From Streptomyces tubercidicus (GTDB lineage: Bacteria; Actinomycetota; Actinomycetes; Streptomycetales; Streptomycetaceae), in the NCBI RefSeq assembly GCF_027497495.1, contig NZ_CP114205.1, forward strand, positions 5,394,001 through 5,458,000: a stretch of DNA of 64,000 nt, given 5' to 3'. Numbering within the stretch: position 1 is the first letter of the stretch; every line of letters begins with the position of its first letter. Below the pieces are notes generated by a model. It saw only the letters and a program-made list of their open reading frames with translations, did not search any database and had not been told where the DNA came from. The position numbers were made by a program, and so were the translations under genes. Below, piece by piece: positions 1-9,203 of the stretch.

Positions 1-915
1 GTCCGCGGCCGGTACCCGGAGGCAGAGGTGGTAGTCGCGCGACTCGTCGCCCCAGGAGCCGGTCGGATAGTCCGCCGACCGCGGGCCGGACCGGCGGCAC
101 CGGCCGGTCAAGTCCGCCACGGTGGGAGCCACTTGCCGGACGAAGACGGTCTCCGCGCCCAGCGGTGTCCACAGCCGCAGGCCGACACCGGCGATCTCCT
201 TGCCCATCGCCGTCTCCATCAGCCGCGTGAAGTCGGCGGCCAGCCCGGCCGGGTCGGTGACGATATCGGCGGTGCCCAGTAGCGCCGAGGCGATACCGGT
301 GACCTCCTTGACCTCCCAGTCCGTGCCGACACCGCGGGCATCGCAGGTGAATGTCCCGGCACAGGCGTCCAGCGCCGCCCGCAGCTCCCGCGGCGACTCG
401 TGCTCGTTGCGGCCGTCGGTGAGCAGGAGGGCGTGCCGGACACCGGCCCCGGCGGACGACAGCAGTTGGCCCGCCAGCCGCAGCCAGCTTCCGATGGCGG
501 TGCCGCCGCCCGCGGTCAGGGTGCGCAGTGCCTCCTTCGCCTGCGTACGGGTGTCCGCCGCGGCCAGCGCCAGCCGCCCGCCGCCGGGGTAGACCTCGAC
601 GGCCCGGTGGGTACCGGCCACCACCGCGAAGCCGACGCCGTCGCGCACGGTGTCGATCGCGGCGACGGTCGCCTCCCGGGCGCCGCGCAGCTTCGCCGGC
701 GGATGGTCCATCGACCCGGAGCAGTCGACGATGATCACCACACCGGCGTCCGGCCCGCTACCCGCCGCCGGTATGGGCCGGCCCCCGGTCGTGCCTCCCC
801 CGGTCGCGGTGACCGTGACGATGGCGTGGACCTCCCGCCCGCCCTCGGGAAGATAGGGGTTCTGGTACACCTCGGCGGAGAAACGCGGCACCCGGGACTT
901 GGCGAAGTTGGCCAT
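1..915 (-). CDS. von Willebrand factor A (VWA) domain protein, 3' part beyond window
   Basis: The frame is open for 305 codons from an ATG at 915 to the window edge, so the C-terminus is missing. A VWA domain begins near residue 57. The MIDAS metal site is complete: Asp64-Cys-Ser66-Gly-Ser68, Thr139 (in GGGTAIG) and Asp167 (in LLLTDG). No signal peptide is visible, so it is probably cytoplasmic. It lies 136 bp downstream of the PP2C gene on the same strand and ends the visible part of the pknG signalling operon. VWA domains commonly bind partners through a metal ion, so a scaffold or target role for the kinase/phosphatase pair is plausible but inferred. Confidence 0.85.
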   Translation of the reverse strand, partial: MANFAKSRVPRFSAEVYQNPYLPEGGREVHAIVTVTATGGGTTGGRPIPAAGSGPDAGVVIIVDCSGSMDHPPAKLRGAREATVAAIDTVRDGVGFAVVAGTHRAVEVYPGGGRLALAAADTRTQAKEALRTLTAGGGTAIGSWLRLAGQLLSSAGAGVRHALLLTDGRNEHESPRELRAALDACAGTFTCDARGVGTDWEVKEVTGIASALLGTADIVTDPAGLAADFTRLMETAMGKEIAGVGLRLWTPLGAETVFVRQVAPTVADLTGRCRRSGPRSADYPTGSWGDESRDYHLCLRVPAAD

Positions 916-1051
916 CCGTTCCGCTCCTTGAGACGCCGTAACCGGTCGGTCGGTACACGTGGTGCGTCGTACATGGCGCAGGGCGCTGGCGGGCGTACGG
1001 GCGGGGGCGCGCCGTACCGCGTACCCCCGCCCGCGCGCCGGTGGCGAGCCG

Positions 1052-2554
1052 TCAGGCCGGTGCGGGCTGCCCCGCCGGGGCCGGGAACGGCACCAGCGCC
1101 ACGGTGACGTTGTCGTGCCCGCCGCCGTCGAGGGCGTGGGTGACCAGCGTGCGGGCGCCGGCCAGCGGCGTGACGGGGGCGTCGTACGGCAGCACAGCGG
1201 CCATCTGCTCCGCGGACTCGGCGTAGTTCCACAGCCCGTCGGTGCACACCACCACGACACCGGGCCCGTCCGGCTTGAACGTCGCGGTGTGCGGCTCGAC
1301 CTCGTAGGCGTCCGCGCCGAGCCAGCCGGTGATCGCGTGTGCCCGCTCATCGGCGTTCGCCTCGGCCTCGGACATCAGGTTGTTGGCGACCATCTGGGCG
1401 GCCCAGGAGTCGTCCTCGGTGAGCCGTGCGGGCGGCGCCGTACGGTCGTTGGGGATCCAGTAGGCGCGGCTGTCGCCGACCCAGCCGACGGTGAGCAGGC
1501 CGCCGCCGACCACCGCACCGACGAAGGTGCAGGCCGGGGCGTTCTGCTGGCGCTGCTCGTCATGGGCCAGGGACGGGTCGGGGGCGAGCGCGTCGACCGC
1601 CGAGGAGGCCGCCATGATGGCGTCGTGCATGGCCTGCGCGGGGTGTGTACCGAGCGGCAGGGACGTCCGCAGCGCCTCCCCGGCGGCCTCGGACGCCGCC
1701 GTGGACGCCTCGTCGGGGCGGGTCGCCGAGGAGACACCGTCGCAGACCACGGCGACCACGGCGGGGGTGCCGTCCGGCAGCGCGGCGGCGCGGAGCGCGA
1801 AGAAGTCCTCGTTGCGGTGGTGCCGGTGGCCCCGGTCGCTGACCGCCGCGATGCCGCCCAGCTCGCACTCCATGTGGTCGCGGGGGCGCGGCCGGGCGTG
1901 CCCGCAGTGCGTGCAGTAGCCGTCGGCGTCCACGGCGCCGGAGCCGCAGGCGGTGCAGCCGGGGGTGCCCCGGGCGGGCGTGGCGGCGTCATCTGCGGCG
2001 CCGGAAGGGCCTGTTGCCGGGGCGGGGGCCGTCGGCTCCGTGGCGGGCGTACCGGATTCCGGGGCGGGCATGGCGGGTTCCGTTTCCGAGGTGATGTGGT
2101 CCGCGGTCATCTGGACCGCGGCGGGCGCGCCGGTCCGGGCCGCGGCCCCGGCGGCCGCGTCGGCGACCGCCTCGTATCCGGCGACCCGCGGGTCGGCGGG
2201 CGGCGGGGTGTCGGTCACCGGCGCATGGCCCGGTACCGGCGGCATCCCGGTGTCTCCATACGGGAGCCGGGCCTGCGGGTCCGGAGGCGGCGGTCCGGCC
2301 GGGGCGGTGCGGGCGGCCGGTGCGGGCATCGGCGGCGGCCCGGGAGGCATCGGCGGCGGGGGCGGTACGGCGGCGGGCGCGGGCGGCGTCCCGTACGCCG
2401 GAGCTACGGCGGCAGCGCCGGGCGCGGGCGGAGTGCCGTACGCCGGAGGCGCGGCGGGCGCCCGGAGAGCGGCGCCGCACCGCCCGCAGAATTTGTCCCC
2501 CGCACCGAGCGGTTCGTCACAGCCCGGACACCGGGACGGCCCAGTCACACCCAT
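1052..2554 (-). CDS. Zinc-ribbon PP2C-family Ser/Thr protein phosphatase
   Basis: 500 aa. The N-terminus is a zinc ribbon (Cys9, Cys12, Cys23, Cys26). A long Pro/Ala-rich linker follows, then a second zinc ribbon (CTACGSG...CTHCG), then a PP2C catalytic domain over roughly residues 235-490. Visible PP2C motifs are RNEDFFAL, VVCDGVSS, VGDSRAYW, CTDGLWNYA and GGHDNVTVAL, which supply the metal-binding Asp residues. No transmembrane segment is seen. The ATG at 2554 lies 1 bp after the pknG stop, so the two are translationally linked. The phosphatase is therefore probably the antagonist of the neighbouring kinase. Class assignment is firm; the substrate is inferred from position. Confidence 0.92.
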   Translation of the reverse strand: MGVTGPSRCPGCDEPLGAGDKFCGRCGAALRAPAAPPAYGTPPAPGAAAVAPAYGTPPAPAAVPPPPPMPPGPPPMPAPAARTAPAGPPPPDPQARLPYGDTGMPPVPGHAPVTDTPPPADPRVAGYEAVADAAAGAAARTGAPAAVQMTADHITSETEPAMPAPESGTPATEPTAPAPATGPSGAADDAATPARGTPGCTACGSGAVDADGYCTHCGHARPRPRDHMECELGGIAAVSDRGHRHHRNEDFFALRAAALPDGTPAVVAVVCDGVSSATRPDEASTAASEAAGEALRTSLPLGTHPAQAMHDAIMAASSAVDALAPDPSLAHDEQRQQNAPACTFVGAVVGGGLLTVGWVGDSRAYWIPNDRTAPPARLTEDDSWAAQMVANNLMSEAEANADERAHAITGWLGADAYEVEPHTATFKPDGPGVVVVCTDGLWNYAESAEQMAAVLPYDAPVTPLAGARTLVTHALDGGGHDNVTVALVPFPAPAGQPAPA

Positions 2555-2555
2555 G

Positions 2556-5186
2556 TCACACCCACGTCCTGGGGCGGAAGCGGTTGGCCCGTTCCACCAG
2601 TTCGATCCTTTTCTCACCACGCTGTGCCAGCCGCGCCAGCAGACGGTACGACCGCTCCAGGCCGAAGCGCAGACCGCGCTCCTCCAGCGGGCTGCCGAGC
2701 AGCGACGGCCGCTCGGAGGCGGTCGCCGCGACGTCCGGCCCGGCACCGTGGCTACCGGAGAGTACCCAGTCCAGGGCGCTGCCCAGAACCTCGGTGGTGA
2801 GTTGTTCCCGGCGCTCGGTGTCCAGACCGAAGTCCGCGAGCGCCTCGACCTGTTCGGCGGCGGCCCGCAGATCCGCCAGCAGCGGGTCGCGGGGCGGCCG
2901 CTCCCGCAGCCGGGCGCGGACCGCCGCGATCCGCGCCGCGATGTAGTGGATGGACGACTGCGGTACGGACTCCAGTGCCGCCACCGCGCCGCTCCGGTCG
3001 CCCGTAGCCAGCCGCACCCGGGCCAGCCCGAACGCGGCGCTGACATAGCCGCGGTCGGTCGCCCACACCAGGCGGTAGTACTCCAGCGCGTTGTCCCACT
3101 GGCCCAGCAGCTCCGCGCAGAGGCCCAGCGCCAGCTTGGGGGCCGGTTCGCCGGGGAAGGCGTCGTAGACCGCGTCGAAGGCCAGCGCGGCGCTCTCGCG
3201 GTCGTCGGCCGTCAACGCCACCAGGCCGCGGTGCCACACCACCCGCCAGTCCGCGCCCCACGCGGCGGGTTCCGCCCCGCCCCGGCCCGCTGCGGGCCAC
3301 GGTCCGGCGGACTCGGCCGCGATCGTCTCCAGCACCTCCTGTGCCGCCCCCGTGTCCCCCGTCTCCAGACGGGCGCGCAGCTCCCGCAGCCGCAGCTCCA
3401 GGGAGTCGGCGGGTGCGGCGCGCAGCGCACCCAGGAGCTCGGCGGGCGCGGCGGCCGGCAGCCCGGCCAGCAGCCCGGCGTTGGCGTCGCCCGGATCGAC
3501 CCGCGGCAGCGGCAGCGCCAGGGCGGCACCGGCGACGTCCAGGGGGCGCAGCGGCGGACCGCCCGAGGACGGTTCCGGCGCACGGGCCGGGGTCGCGCCG
3601 CGCGCCCCCAGTCGCGAACTGTCACCCTCCGACGCGGGCATCAACTCCGTATCGGTCACCCGGAGTTCCGGCCCGAACAGGGTGGACGGCGCGGGGCACG
3701 GCTCGCCGGACTGGAGCGCCACCACTTCCCGCAGGACCCCCGTCAGCTGCTCGGCCATCTCCGCCGCGGAGGCGAACCGGCGCGCCCGGTCGGGGTCCGT
3801 GGCGCGCACCAGCAGCCGGTAGAAGGACTCGTAGCTGCGGAACACCTCGATGTTGTCCGGATCGGGCAGCGAGTCCGCGAAGATGTTCGTATAGCCCTGG
3901 AAATCGAAGGTGAGGACGGCGAGGGTGCGCGCGACGGTGTAGAGGTCGGAGGAGACCGACGGGCCCAGCGCGGCGATCTCGGGCGCCTGATAGCCGATCG
4001 TGCCGTAGATCGGGCTCACCTGGTCGTCCATCCTGCGCACCGCGCCCAGGTCGATCAGCTTGAGCTGATCGTGCTGCTGGATGGCGTTGTCGACCTTGAA
4101 GTCGCAGTACAGGAAGCCCCGGCTGTGCAGATGGCCGAGCGCCTCCAGCGCCTCGATACCGTACGCGCAGGCCTGCTCCACGGGCAGTGGATCGCGCCTG
4201 CCCTGTGGGGTGCGCCGGTCGTTGGCGAGGTCCTTGAGCGACTTGCCGCCGACGTACTCCATGACGATGTAGCCGTCGCGGCTGCCCGTCGCCCGGTCGA
4301 GATGCTCCACGAAGTTGTAGATCCGCACGATGTTGGCGTGCTCGATCTCGGCGAGGAAGCGCCGCTCGGACACCGCCACCGCCAGCGCCTCCGCGTCACC
4401 GGTGTCCAGCAGCCCCTTGAGCACCACCCAGCGGTCGGCGACCGCGTGATCCGTCGCCAGATAGATCCAGCCGAGCCCGCCGTGCGCCAGACAGCCCACG
4501 ACCTCGTACTGGTCGTGCACCACATCACCGGGCCGCAGTTTGGGAACGAAGCTGTACGGGTGGCCGCACTTGGCGCAGAACCCTTCCGTACGGCCCGGCT
4601 CCTCCCCGCGGCTCCGGCCCACCGGCGCCCCGCAGTCCGCCCGGCTGCAGAACCGCTTGCGCTCCGGGACCTCCGGATCCGCCAGCACCGCCGTCCGCGG
4701 ATCGGGCCTCGGCACCTCCGGCACGGCCACCAGCCCCGCGCCCAGCCGCCCGCGCGACGGCCCGGAGGACGCCCCGCTGCCGGAGCCGGGCCCCGACACC
4801 GCCGAGACCCCGAGCGTCCGGCCGCCGCCGGAGCCCGTGTGCGACAGCCGCCCGGAGACCGACCGCCGACCGGACACCGACCGCCGCGCCGTCGACGAGT
4901 CGGCCGACGGCGCGCTGCCTCCGGAACCGGGGCCGGACGGCGCGCCGCCGTCCGGGGCGGGCGCGGGGGAGGGGACCGTCAGCAGCGCCCCGGCCGCCTC
5001 CCGCGCGGCCGTGCCGCCCGCCGACGCCCGGCTGGTCAGGCCCGTCGGCGTCGCGGACAGCAGGCCGCCCGGCGAGACCACCGGCGCCAGACCGCACAGA
5101 TCGCAGTACCGCTCACCGCCGCCGACATCCTCGTAACCGCCCGCGCAGTCCCGCCGCTGGCAGCGCTCGCCGGCCCGCTCCGTCAC
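2556..5186 (-). CDS. pknG: PknG-type serine/threonine protein kinase with zinc ribbon and TPR domain
   Basis: 876 aa. Order of parts: a zinc ribbon (Cys9, Cys14, Cys28, Cys31), a low-complexity linker, a rubredoxin-like Cys cluster (CSRADCG...CAKCG), a kinase domain at about residues 235-500, then an alpha-helical TPR C-terminus. The kinase carries the PknG signatures: glycine loop AHGGLGWIYL, Lys257 in VVLKGL, catalytic loop YCDFKVDN with Asp362 in place of the usual HRD, and DLG in place of DFG. The GTG at 5186 was chosen because it has a GGGAGGAG ribosome site and overlaps the upstream stop as GTGA. In mycobacteria PknG acts downstream of GlnX/GlnH to control 2-oxoglutarate flux; the same partners lie upstream here. 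Confidence 0.93.
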   Translation of the reverse strand: MTERAGERCQRRDCAGGYEDVGGGERYCDLCGLAPVVSPGGLLSATPTGLTSRASAGGTAAREAAGALLTVPSPAPAPDGGAPSGPGSGGSAPSADSSTARRSVSGRRSVSGRLSHTGSGGGRTLGVSAVSGPGSGSGASSGPSRGRLGAGLVAVPEVPRPDPRTAVLADPEVPERKRFCSRADCGAPVGRSRGEEPGRTEGFCAKCGHPYSFVPKLRPGDVVHDQYEVVGCLAHGGLGWIYLATDHAVADRWVVLKGLLDTGDAEALAVAVSERRFLAEIEHANIVRIYNFVEHLDRATGSRDGYIVMEYVGGKSLKDLANDRRTPQGRRDPLPVEQACAYGIEALEALGHLHSRGFLYCDFKVDNAIQQHDQLKLIDLGAVRRMDDQVSPIYGTIGYQAPEIAALGPSVSSDLYTVARTLAVLTFDFQGYTNIFADSLPDPDNIEVFRSYESFYRLLVRATDPDRARRFASAAEMAEQLTGVLREVVALQSGEPCPAPSTLFGPELRVTDTELMPASEGDSSRLGARGATPARAPEPSSGGPPLRPLDVAGAALALPLPRVDPGDANAGLLAGLPAAAPAELLGALRAAPADSLELRLRELRARLETGDTGAAQEVLETIAAESAGPWPAAGRGGAEPAAWGADWRVVWHRGLVALTADDRESAALAFDAVYDAFPGEPAPKLALGLCAELLGQWDNALEYYRLVWATDRGYVSAAFGLARVRLATGDRSGAVAALESVPQSSIHYIAARIAAVRARLRERPPRDPLLADLRAAAEQVEALADFGLDTERREQLTTEVLGSALDWVLSGSHGAGPDVAATASERPSLLGSPLEERGLRFGLERSYRLLARLAQRGEKRIELVERANRFRPRTWV

Positions 5187-6535
5187 GACTCCTCCCGCCC
5201 CTCCCGCTGTAGTGGTACCAACGCCTCCGCCGCCGCCTGCTGATACCGCCACACCGCCTGTTCGGCCGCCCGCAGATCACACGGTGCGCTCCACAGCATC
5301 CGGCGCGCGATGTCATACCGCTCCGTCAGCAGCGGATCCTCCGCCACACCATGGCGCGCGGCCTTCGCCCGGTACGCGTCCAGCCGGCCCCGCAGCTCGG
5401 CGCGCACCGCGAGCGGGGCGGTCACCGCGGTCAACGATTCGCGGGCCCGGTGGAGTTCGTCCTCCGCCCGCTCCTCCAGGCTGTCCAGCAGCGGTGAGAG
5501 CCGGTGCCACTGCGCCCGTCTGCGGTAGTCGGCCGCCGCCGCCAACTGCTCGTGCAGCGCCGTCGACGGGCCGCTGACCGCGGGCACCTCCGACGCGGCG
5601 ATCTTCGCCAGCACCTCGCCCCGGGCCTGCCGCGCCTCGGTCAGCGTCCGGTCCGCCCGCGACAGCACGTCCCGCAGCTGCATCAGCCGCCGCTCCGCGT
5701 CCTGCCGTACGTCCAGGACTGCCGCCACCTCCCGCCGGATGTCCTCCAGGGCACGGGCCGCACGGTCGTAGCGCCCGGTGTCCGGCCGCCCGCCGCCGGG
5801 CGCCGAACTGCCCGTCGACGACGACACCCAGAACGCCAGCGGATCGGCGATCACCCGCGCGCGCAGCCGCGACAGCTCCTCCGTGATCCGCTCCAGATCG
5901 TCCCCCGCCGGATGCTCCCCGGGGCGCACCCCCACCGAATGGGCCAGCGAACGCGTCCGCTGCAACTCGGCCGACAGCAGATCTATCCGGGCCGGCAGCG
6001 CCGACCAGACCGAGTCCGCGGCCACGATGACGTCCAGGGAGCGGGCGTACAGCCCGTTGATCCGCGCGACGAGGCCCTCCAGGCTGAACCGCTCGCCCGG
6101 CCGGGCCGGGCCGCCCTCCGGATCACCGCCCTTGGGACCGCCACCCGCCGTCTCCGCGTCCGCGTCGGTGGCCGGGACCGTCACCCCCTCGCCGTTCAGC
6201 AGCTCCGTCAGCTCCGCCAGATCGTCCGCGGACGGCCAGCGGCGCCGCTCCCGCAGCTCACGCGCCGACTCCAGGGCGGCCGTGTACGCGTCGAACAGCG
6301 ACCACAGCACCGTGATCGACCGCTCCGCTTCGGCCCAGCGTTCCTTGGTGGTGCCGGACAGTTCGGCGCCCTCCAGCAGGCGGCGGCCCGCGTGATCCTG
6401 CAACGCGAGCAGCGAGGTCTCGATCGCTTCGTACTCGGCACCGAGCCGCTCCAGAGCGCGGTCCACCTCCTCCCGGTCCGGCGCCGGGGCATCGGGCCTC
6501 CCCGGAGAACCGGGGAAGGGTCCAGGGACCCCCAT
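5183..6535 (-). CDS. Coiled-coil protein of the glnX-glnH-pknG operon
   Basis: 450 aa. The protein is mostly charged, Arg/Glu/Ala/Leu-rich helix with no predicted membrane segment or signal peptide and no catalytic motif that I recognise. A Gly/Pro-rich break falls near residues 125-150. The ATG at 6535 has GGAGAGG just upstream. The stop overlaps the GTG of pknG by four bases, so it is almost certainly co-translated with the kinase. It could be an adaptor between the membrane sensor and the cytoplasmic kinase. That is inference from position and architecture only. Confidence 0.85.
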   Translation of the reverse strand: MGVPGPFPGSPGRPDAPAPDREEVDRALERLGAEYEAIETSLLALQDHAGRRLLEGAELSGTTKERWAEAERSITVLWSLFDAYTAALESARELRERRRWPSADDLAELTELLNGEGVTVPATDADAETAGGGPKGGDPEGGPARPGERFSLEGLVARINGLYARSLDVIVAADSVWSALPARIDLLSAELQRTRSLAHSVGVRPGEHPAGDDLERITEELSRLRARVIADPLAFWVSSSTGSSAPGGGRPDTGRYDRAARALEDIRREVAAVLDVRQDAERRLMQLRDVLSRADRTLTEARQARGEVLAKIAASEVPAVSGPSTALHEQLAAAADYRRRAQWHRLSPLLDSLEERAEDELHRARESLTAVTAPLAVRAELRGRLDAYRAKAARHGVAEDPLLTERYDIARRMLWSAPCDLRAAEQAVWRYQQAAAEALVPLQREGREES

Positions 6536-6681
6536 CGATCACCTCTCCAATACGCGTACGATGCACGGCGGTTGCGGCGGCCCCGTGGCCGCTGCGGTCT
6601 GCTCCTCCCGTCGCCTCCTCCATAGTGACCTCATCCGGCCGCTCCATGGGGCGATCGGCCGCACACCGCTCCTTGGGGCGA

Positions 6682-7704
6682 TCAGTCGCTGTACTCCGGC
6701 GACGGCGGCCCCGATATGCCTGGCAGATCGGCCTGCAGCCAGGTGCGGTACGCCCGCATCCAGGGGCTGTCCGCGCCCCCGTCGCCCCGGTAGTCGTCCA
6801 GGACCTTGTTGACCCGCCGGACCAGATCCGTGTCGCCCTTGTTCATCGCCACGCCGTACGGCTCGTCCGTGAACGGGCGGCCCTTCAGCTCCACCGCCGG
6901 ATCCTGCGCCGCCTGGGCCGCGGCCAGCGCGCTGTCCGTGACCACCGCATCCGCCTCCCCCAGCTGGAGCCGCACCAGACAGTCCAGCTGATTGGGCACC
7001 GTCAGCACCTTCGCCCCGTGCCGCCGCGCCGACAGCTCGCTCTCGCCCGTCGAACCCGCCGCCGTGCACACCCGCTTGCCCCGCAGCGAATCGTCGAACG
7101 CCGTGATCTTCGACGCCTTCGGGGCCAGCACCTGCTGCCCCGCCTGGAAGTACGCCGTGGAGAACGCGACCTGTTCCTTGCGCGCACAGTTGATCGTCAT
7201 CGTCCGCACCACGATGTCGACCGTGCGCTTCTGCAGCGCCGGTATCCGCTGGCTGGTCGGCACCGCCTTGAAGACCACCTTGGGGTGCGGCCCCAGGATG
7301 TCCTCGGCGACCGCCTGCGCCAGATCGATGTCGAAGCCCGCCAGTTCGCCGGTCACCGGGTCGCGGTACCCCCACCGGTAGGTGTTCTGGTCGACCCCCA
7401 CGACCAACTGGCCCTTCTCCTTGATCCGCGACACCGCCGGCCCGTCCTTGGACGACGGCCGCAGACTCTCCGCGGCGTTCCGGGCCGTGCACTTCGCGGT
7501 GGCCGGAGCGGCCCCCGGCCCGTACGCCCGGTGCGTCACGGCCGGCCCGGCCGCACCACCGGGACGTCCGGGCCCGTGCTCCCCGGCGGCCCCGCCCAGC
7601 GCCGGCACCAGCACCGCCGCGGCCGTCGCCATCACACCCATCCCCGCCGCGAGCGGCGCCAGGACGGCACGCAGATTCCTCAGTCCTCGCGCGCGCATCC
7701 TCAT
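6682..7704 (-). CDS. glnH: GlnH-like periplasmic solute-binding protein (glutamate/aspartate type)
   Basis: 340 aa. A type 2 periplasmic binding protein fold (amino-acid ABC-transporter family 3) starts near residue 85 with IKEKGQLVVGVDQNTYRWGY and contains GFDIDLAQAVAEDI. The N-terminus has a hydrophobic export segment (about residues 12-38). I see no lipobox cysteine, unlike the mycobacterial lipoprotein GlnH, so it may be an anchored or free secreted protein. The ATG at 7704 (GAGGGGG ribosome site) is preferred; an in-frame GTG at 7728 overlaps the glnX stop. No ABC permease or ATPase genes are nearby, which fits a sensor rather than a transporter. Confidence 0.9.
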   Translation of the reverse strand: MRMRARGLRNLRAVLAPLAAGMGVMATAAAVLVPALGGAAGEHGPGRPGGAAGPAVTHRAYGPGAAPATAKCTARNAAESLRPSSKDGPAVSRIKEKGQLVVGVDQNTYRWGYRDPVTGELAGFDIDLAQAVAEDILGPHPKVVFKAVPTSQRIPALQKRTVDIVVRTMTINCARKEQVAFSTAYFQAGQQVLAPKASKITAFDDSLRGKRVCTAAGSTGESELSARRHGAKVLTVPNQLDCLVRLQLGEADAVVTDSALAAAQAAQDPAVELKGRPFTDEPYGVAMNKGDTDLVRRVNKVLDDYRGDGGADSPWMRAYRTWLQADLPGISGPPSPEYSD

Positions 7705-7724
7705 GTCCCCCTCACCCGGCTCCC

Positions 7725-9095
7725 TCACCGGTACTCCGCCAGCCTGCGCCCGATCCCCAGCACCGCGCCCAGCGCACCCAGTCCCGCCAGCACCCCGGCG
7801 CCCACCGGCAGCCCGTCCAGCGCCGCACGCCCCCCGTCCGCCGCCGACCGGAACTCCCCCTGCTCATGGACCAGCGCCCGCTGGAGCCCGGCGGCCACCC
7901 GGTCGAAGGACTCGCCGGTGGACCCCTTGGCGCCGATCACCGTGGCCAGCGCCCGGTCGAAGTCACCCCCGTCGTCCGCCGCCCGCGCCTCGGCATGCCG
8001 CGCCTGCCACTCCCGGACCTGCGTCAGCGCCGCCCGCACCGGAGCCCGCCCCGCCTCGTCGTCCGCCAGTGCCAGCGCCGCCCCCAGCCTGCTCCGCGCC
8101 GCCGCCGCACCCTGGTCCCCCGCCCCTGCCAGCTCCGTCATCCCCGAGCGGAAACCGGCCTCGTAGAAATCCTGCTGCCCGCCGGTCAGCACCGCACCCC
8201 GCGCCACCAGTGTCAGATTCTCGTCCCCGCGCGCCCGCAGCGCGGCGATCCGGGCCTCGTTGAGCACCCGCAACGACCGCGCACCGTGCTCATACGACCC
8301 GGTCAGGCCGCCCCGCGCCACCGTATGCCCTGCCACCAGCCACCCCAGCAACACCAGACACGCGGCCGTCGCAGCCAACAGGCCCCGGTTGAAGACCCGG
8401 TGGGTCCGCCGGTAGTTCCGCCGCTGCGCCCACCCCAGCGCGCCGAGCGCCACCACCCCGGCCGCCAGGGCCCACCACGGCCACGCCTTGGCCGTGGCAT
8501 AGTCCGCGGCCAGCCGCTCCGTCTCCGCGTCATACAACGCCCGTGCGGCCGGGAGGAGTTCCGTCCGCATCCGCTCATGCGCATAGCGCAGATACGCGCC
8601 CCCGAGCGGCAGCCCCTGCCGGTTGTTGGCCCGCGCCGTCTCCACCAGCCCCGTATAGCGCGGCAGCCCGCCGTTGAGCTTCGTGATCTGCGCGCCCGCC
8701 CCGTCCGAACCGGCGCTGTTCGCCGACGCCTTGACCAGCAGCGCGGACGCCGTCGCGATATCGGCCGTATACCGCTCACGCGTCGCCCGGCTCTCCTCGC
8801 CACCGGCCAGAAAACCCGCCGCGGCGGTCGTGTCGGCATCCGCCAGCGAACGGTAGAGGTTCGCCGCGTCCGCGGTCAGTGGCTGGCTGTGCTCCACCAC
8901 ATCGTCCGCGGCCGCCGCCCGGTTCGACACCTGCCAGGCCGTCACCGCGCCGAACAGCACCACCAGCAGCGCCAGTACGGCACCGATCACCCGCAGCCGG
9001 CCCGGCTCGGTCGTCGCCGCGGCACGCAGCTCGTCCAGCCCCTCGGCCCAGGCCGTCCGGCGCACCGCGGGCGGTGACACGCTGCTGGTCGACAC
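7725..9095 (-). CDS. glnX: GlnX-like four-helix membrane sensor protein
   Basis: 456 aa. Four hydrophobic segments are visible: about residues 34-56, then a close pair in the middle (WPWWALAAGVVALGALGW and ATAACLVLLGWLVAG), and a C-terminal one (VGAGVLAGLGALGAVLGIG). Two long Ala/Arg-rich helical regions lie between them and are probably extracytoplasmic. The GTG at 9095 was chosen for the strong GGGGGAGG site upstream. It is the first gene of the operon, directly before glnH. In Mycobacterium GlnX transmits amino-acid binding by GlnH to PknG; family membership here rests on topology and gene order more than on a motif. Confidence 0.8.
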   Translation of the reverse strand: MSTSSVSPPAVRRTAWAEGLDELRAAATTEPGRLRVIGAVLALLVVLFGAVTAWQVSNRAAAADDVVEHSQPLTADAANLYRSLADADTTAAAGFLAGGEESRATRERYTADIATASALLVKASANSAGSDGAGAQITKLNGGLPRYTGLVETARANNRQGLPLGGAYLRYAHERMRTELLPAARALYDAETERLAADYATAKAWPWWALAAGVVALGALGWAQRRNYRRTHRVFNRGLLAATAACLVLLGWLVAGHTVARGGLTGSYEHGARSLRVLNEARIAALRARGDENLTLVARGAVLTGGQQDFYEAGFRSGMTELAGAGDQGAAAARSRLGAALALADDEAGRAPVRAALTQVREWQARHAEARAADDGGDFDRALATVIGAKGSTGESFDRVAAGLQRALVHEQGEFRSAADGGRAALDGLPVGAGVLAGLGALGAVLGIGRRLAEYR

Positions 9096-9203
9096 GGAAC
9101 CTCCCCCTGGGGCGCTGACGGTGTGCCCGGCCCCGCGCACAGCGCCCGGGAGCGCTCACGAAAAGGACCGGTGCATGGGCAGCAGTATGTCCGCAGCCAC
9201 TGA

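Noticed and set aside
1953..5243. Very long open frame on the plus strand opposite pknG and the PP2C gene
   Set aside because: It is a by-product of high-GC codon bias antisense to clear kinase and phosphatase motifs. Its product has no recognisable domain and is Arg/Gly/Pro-rich.
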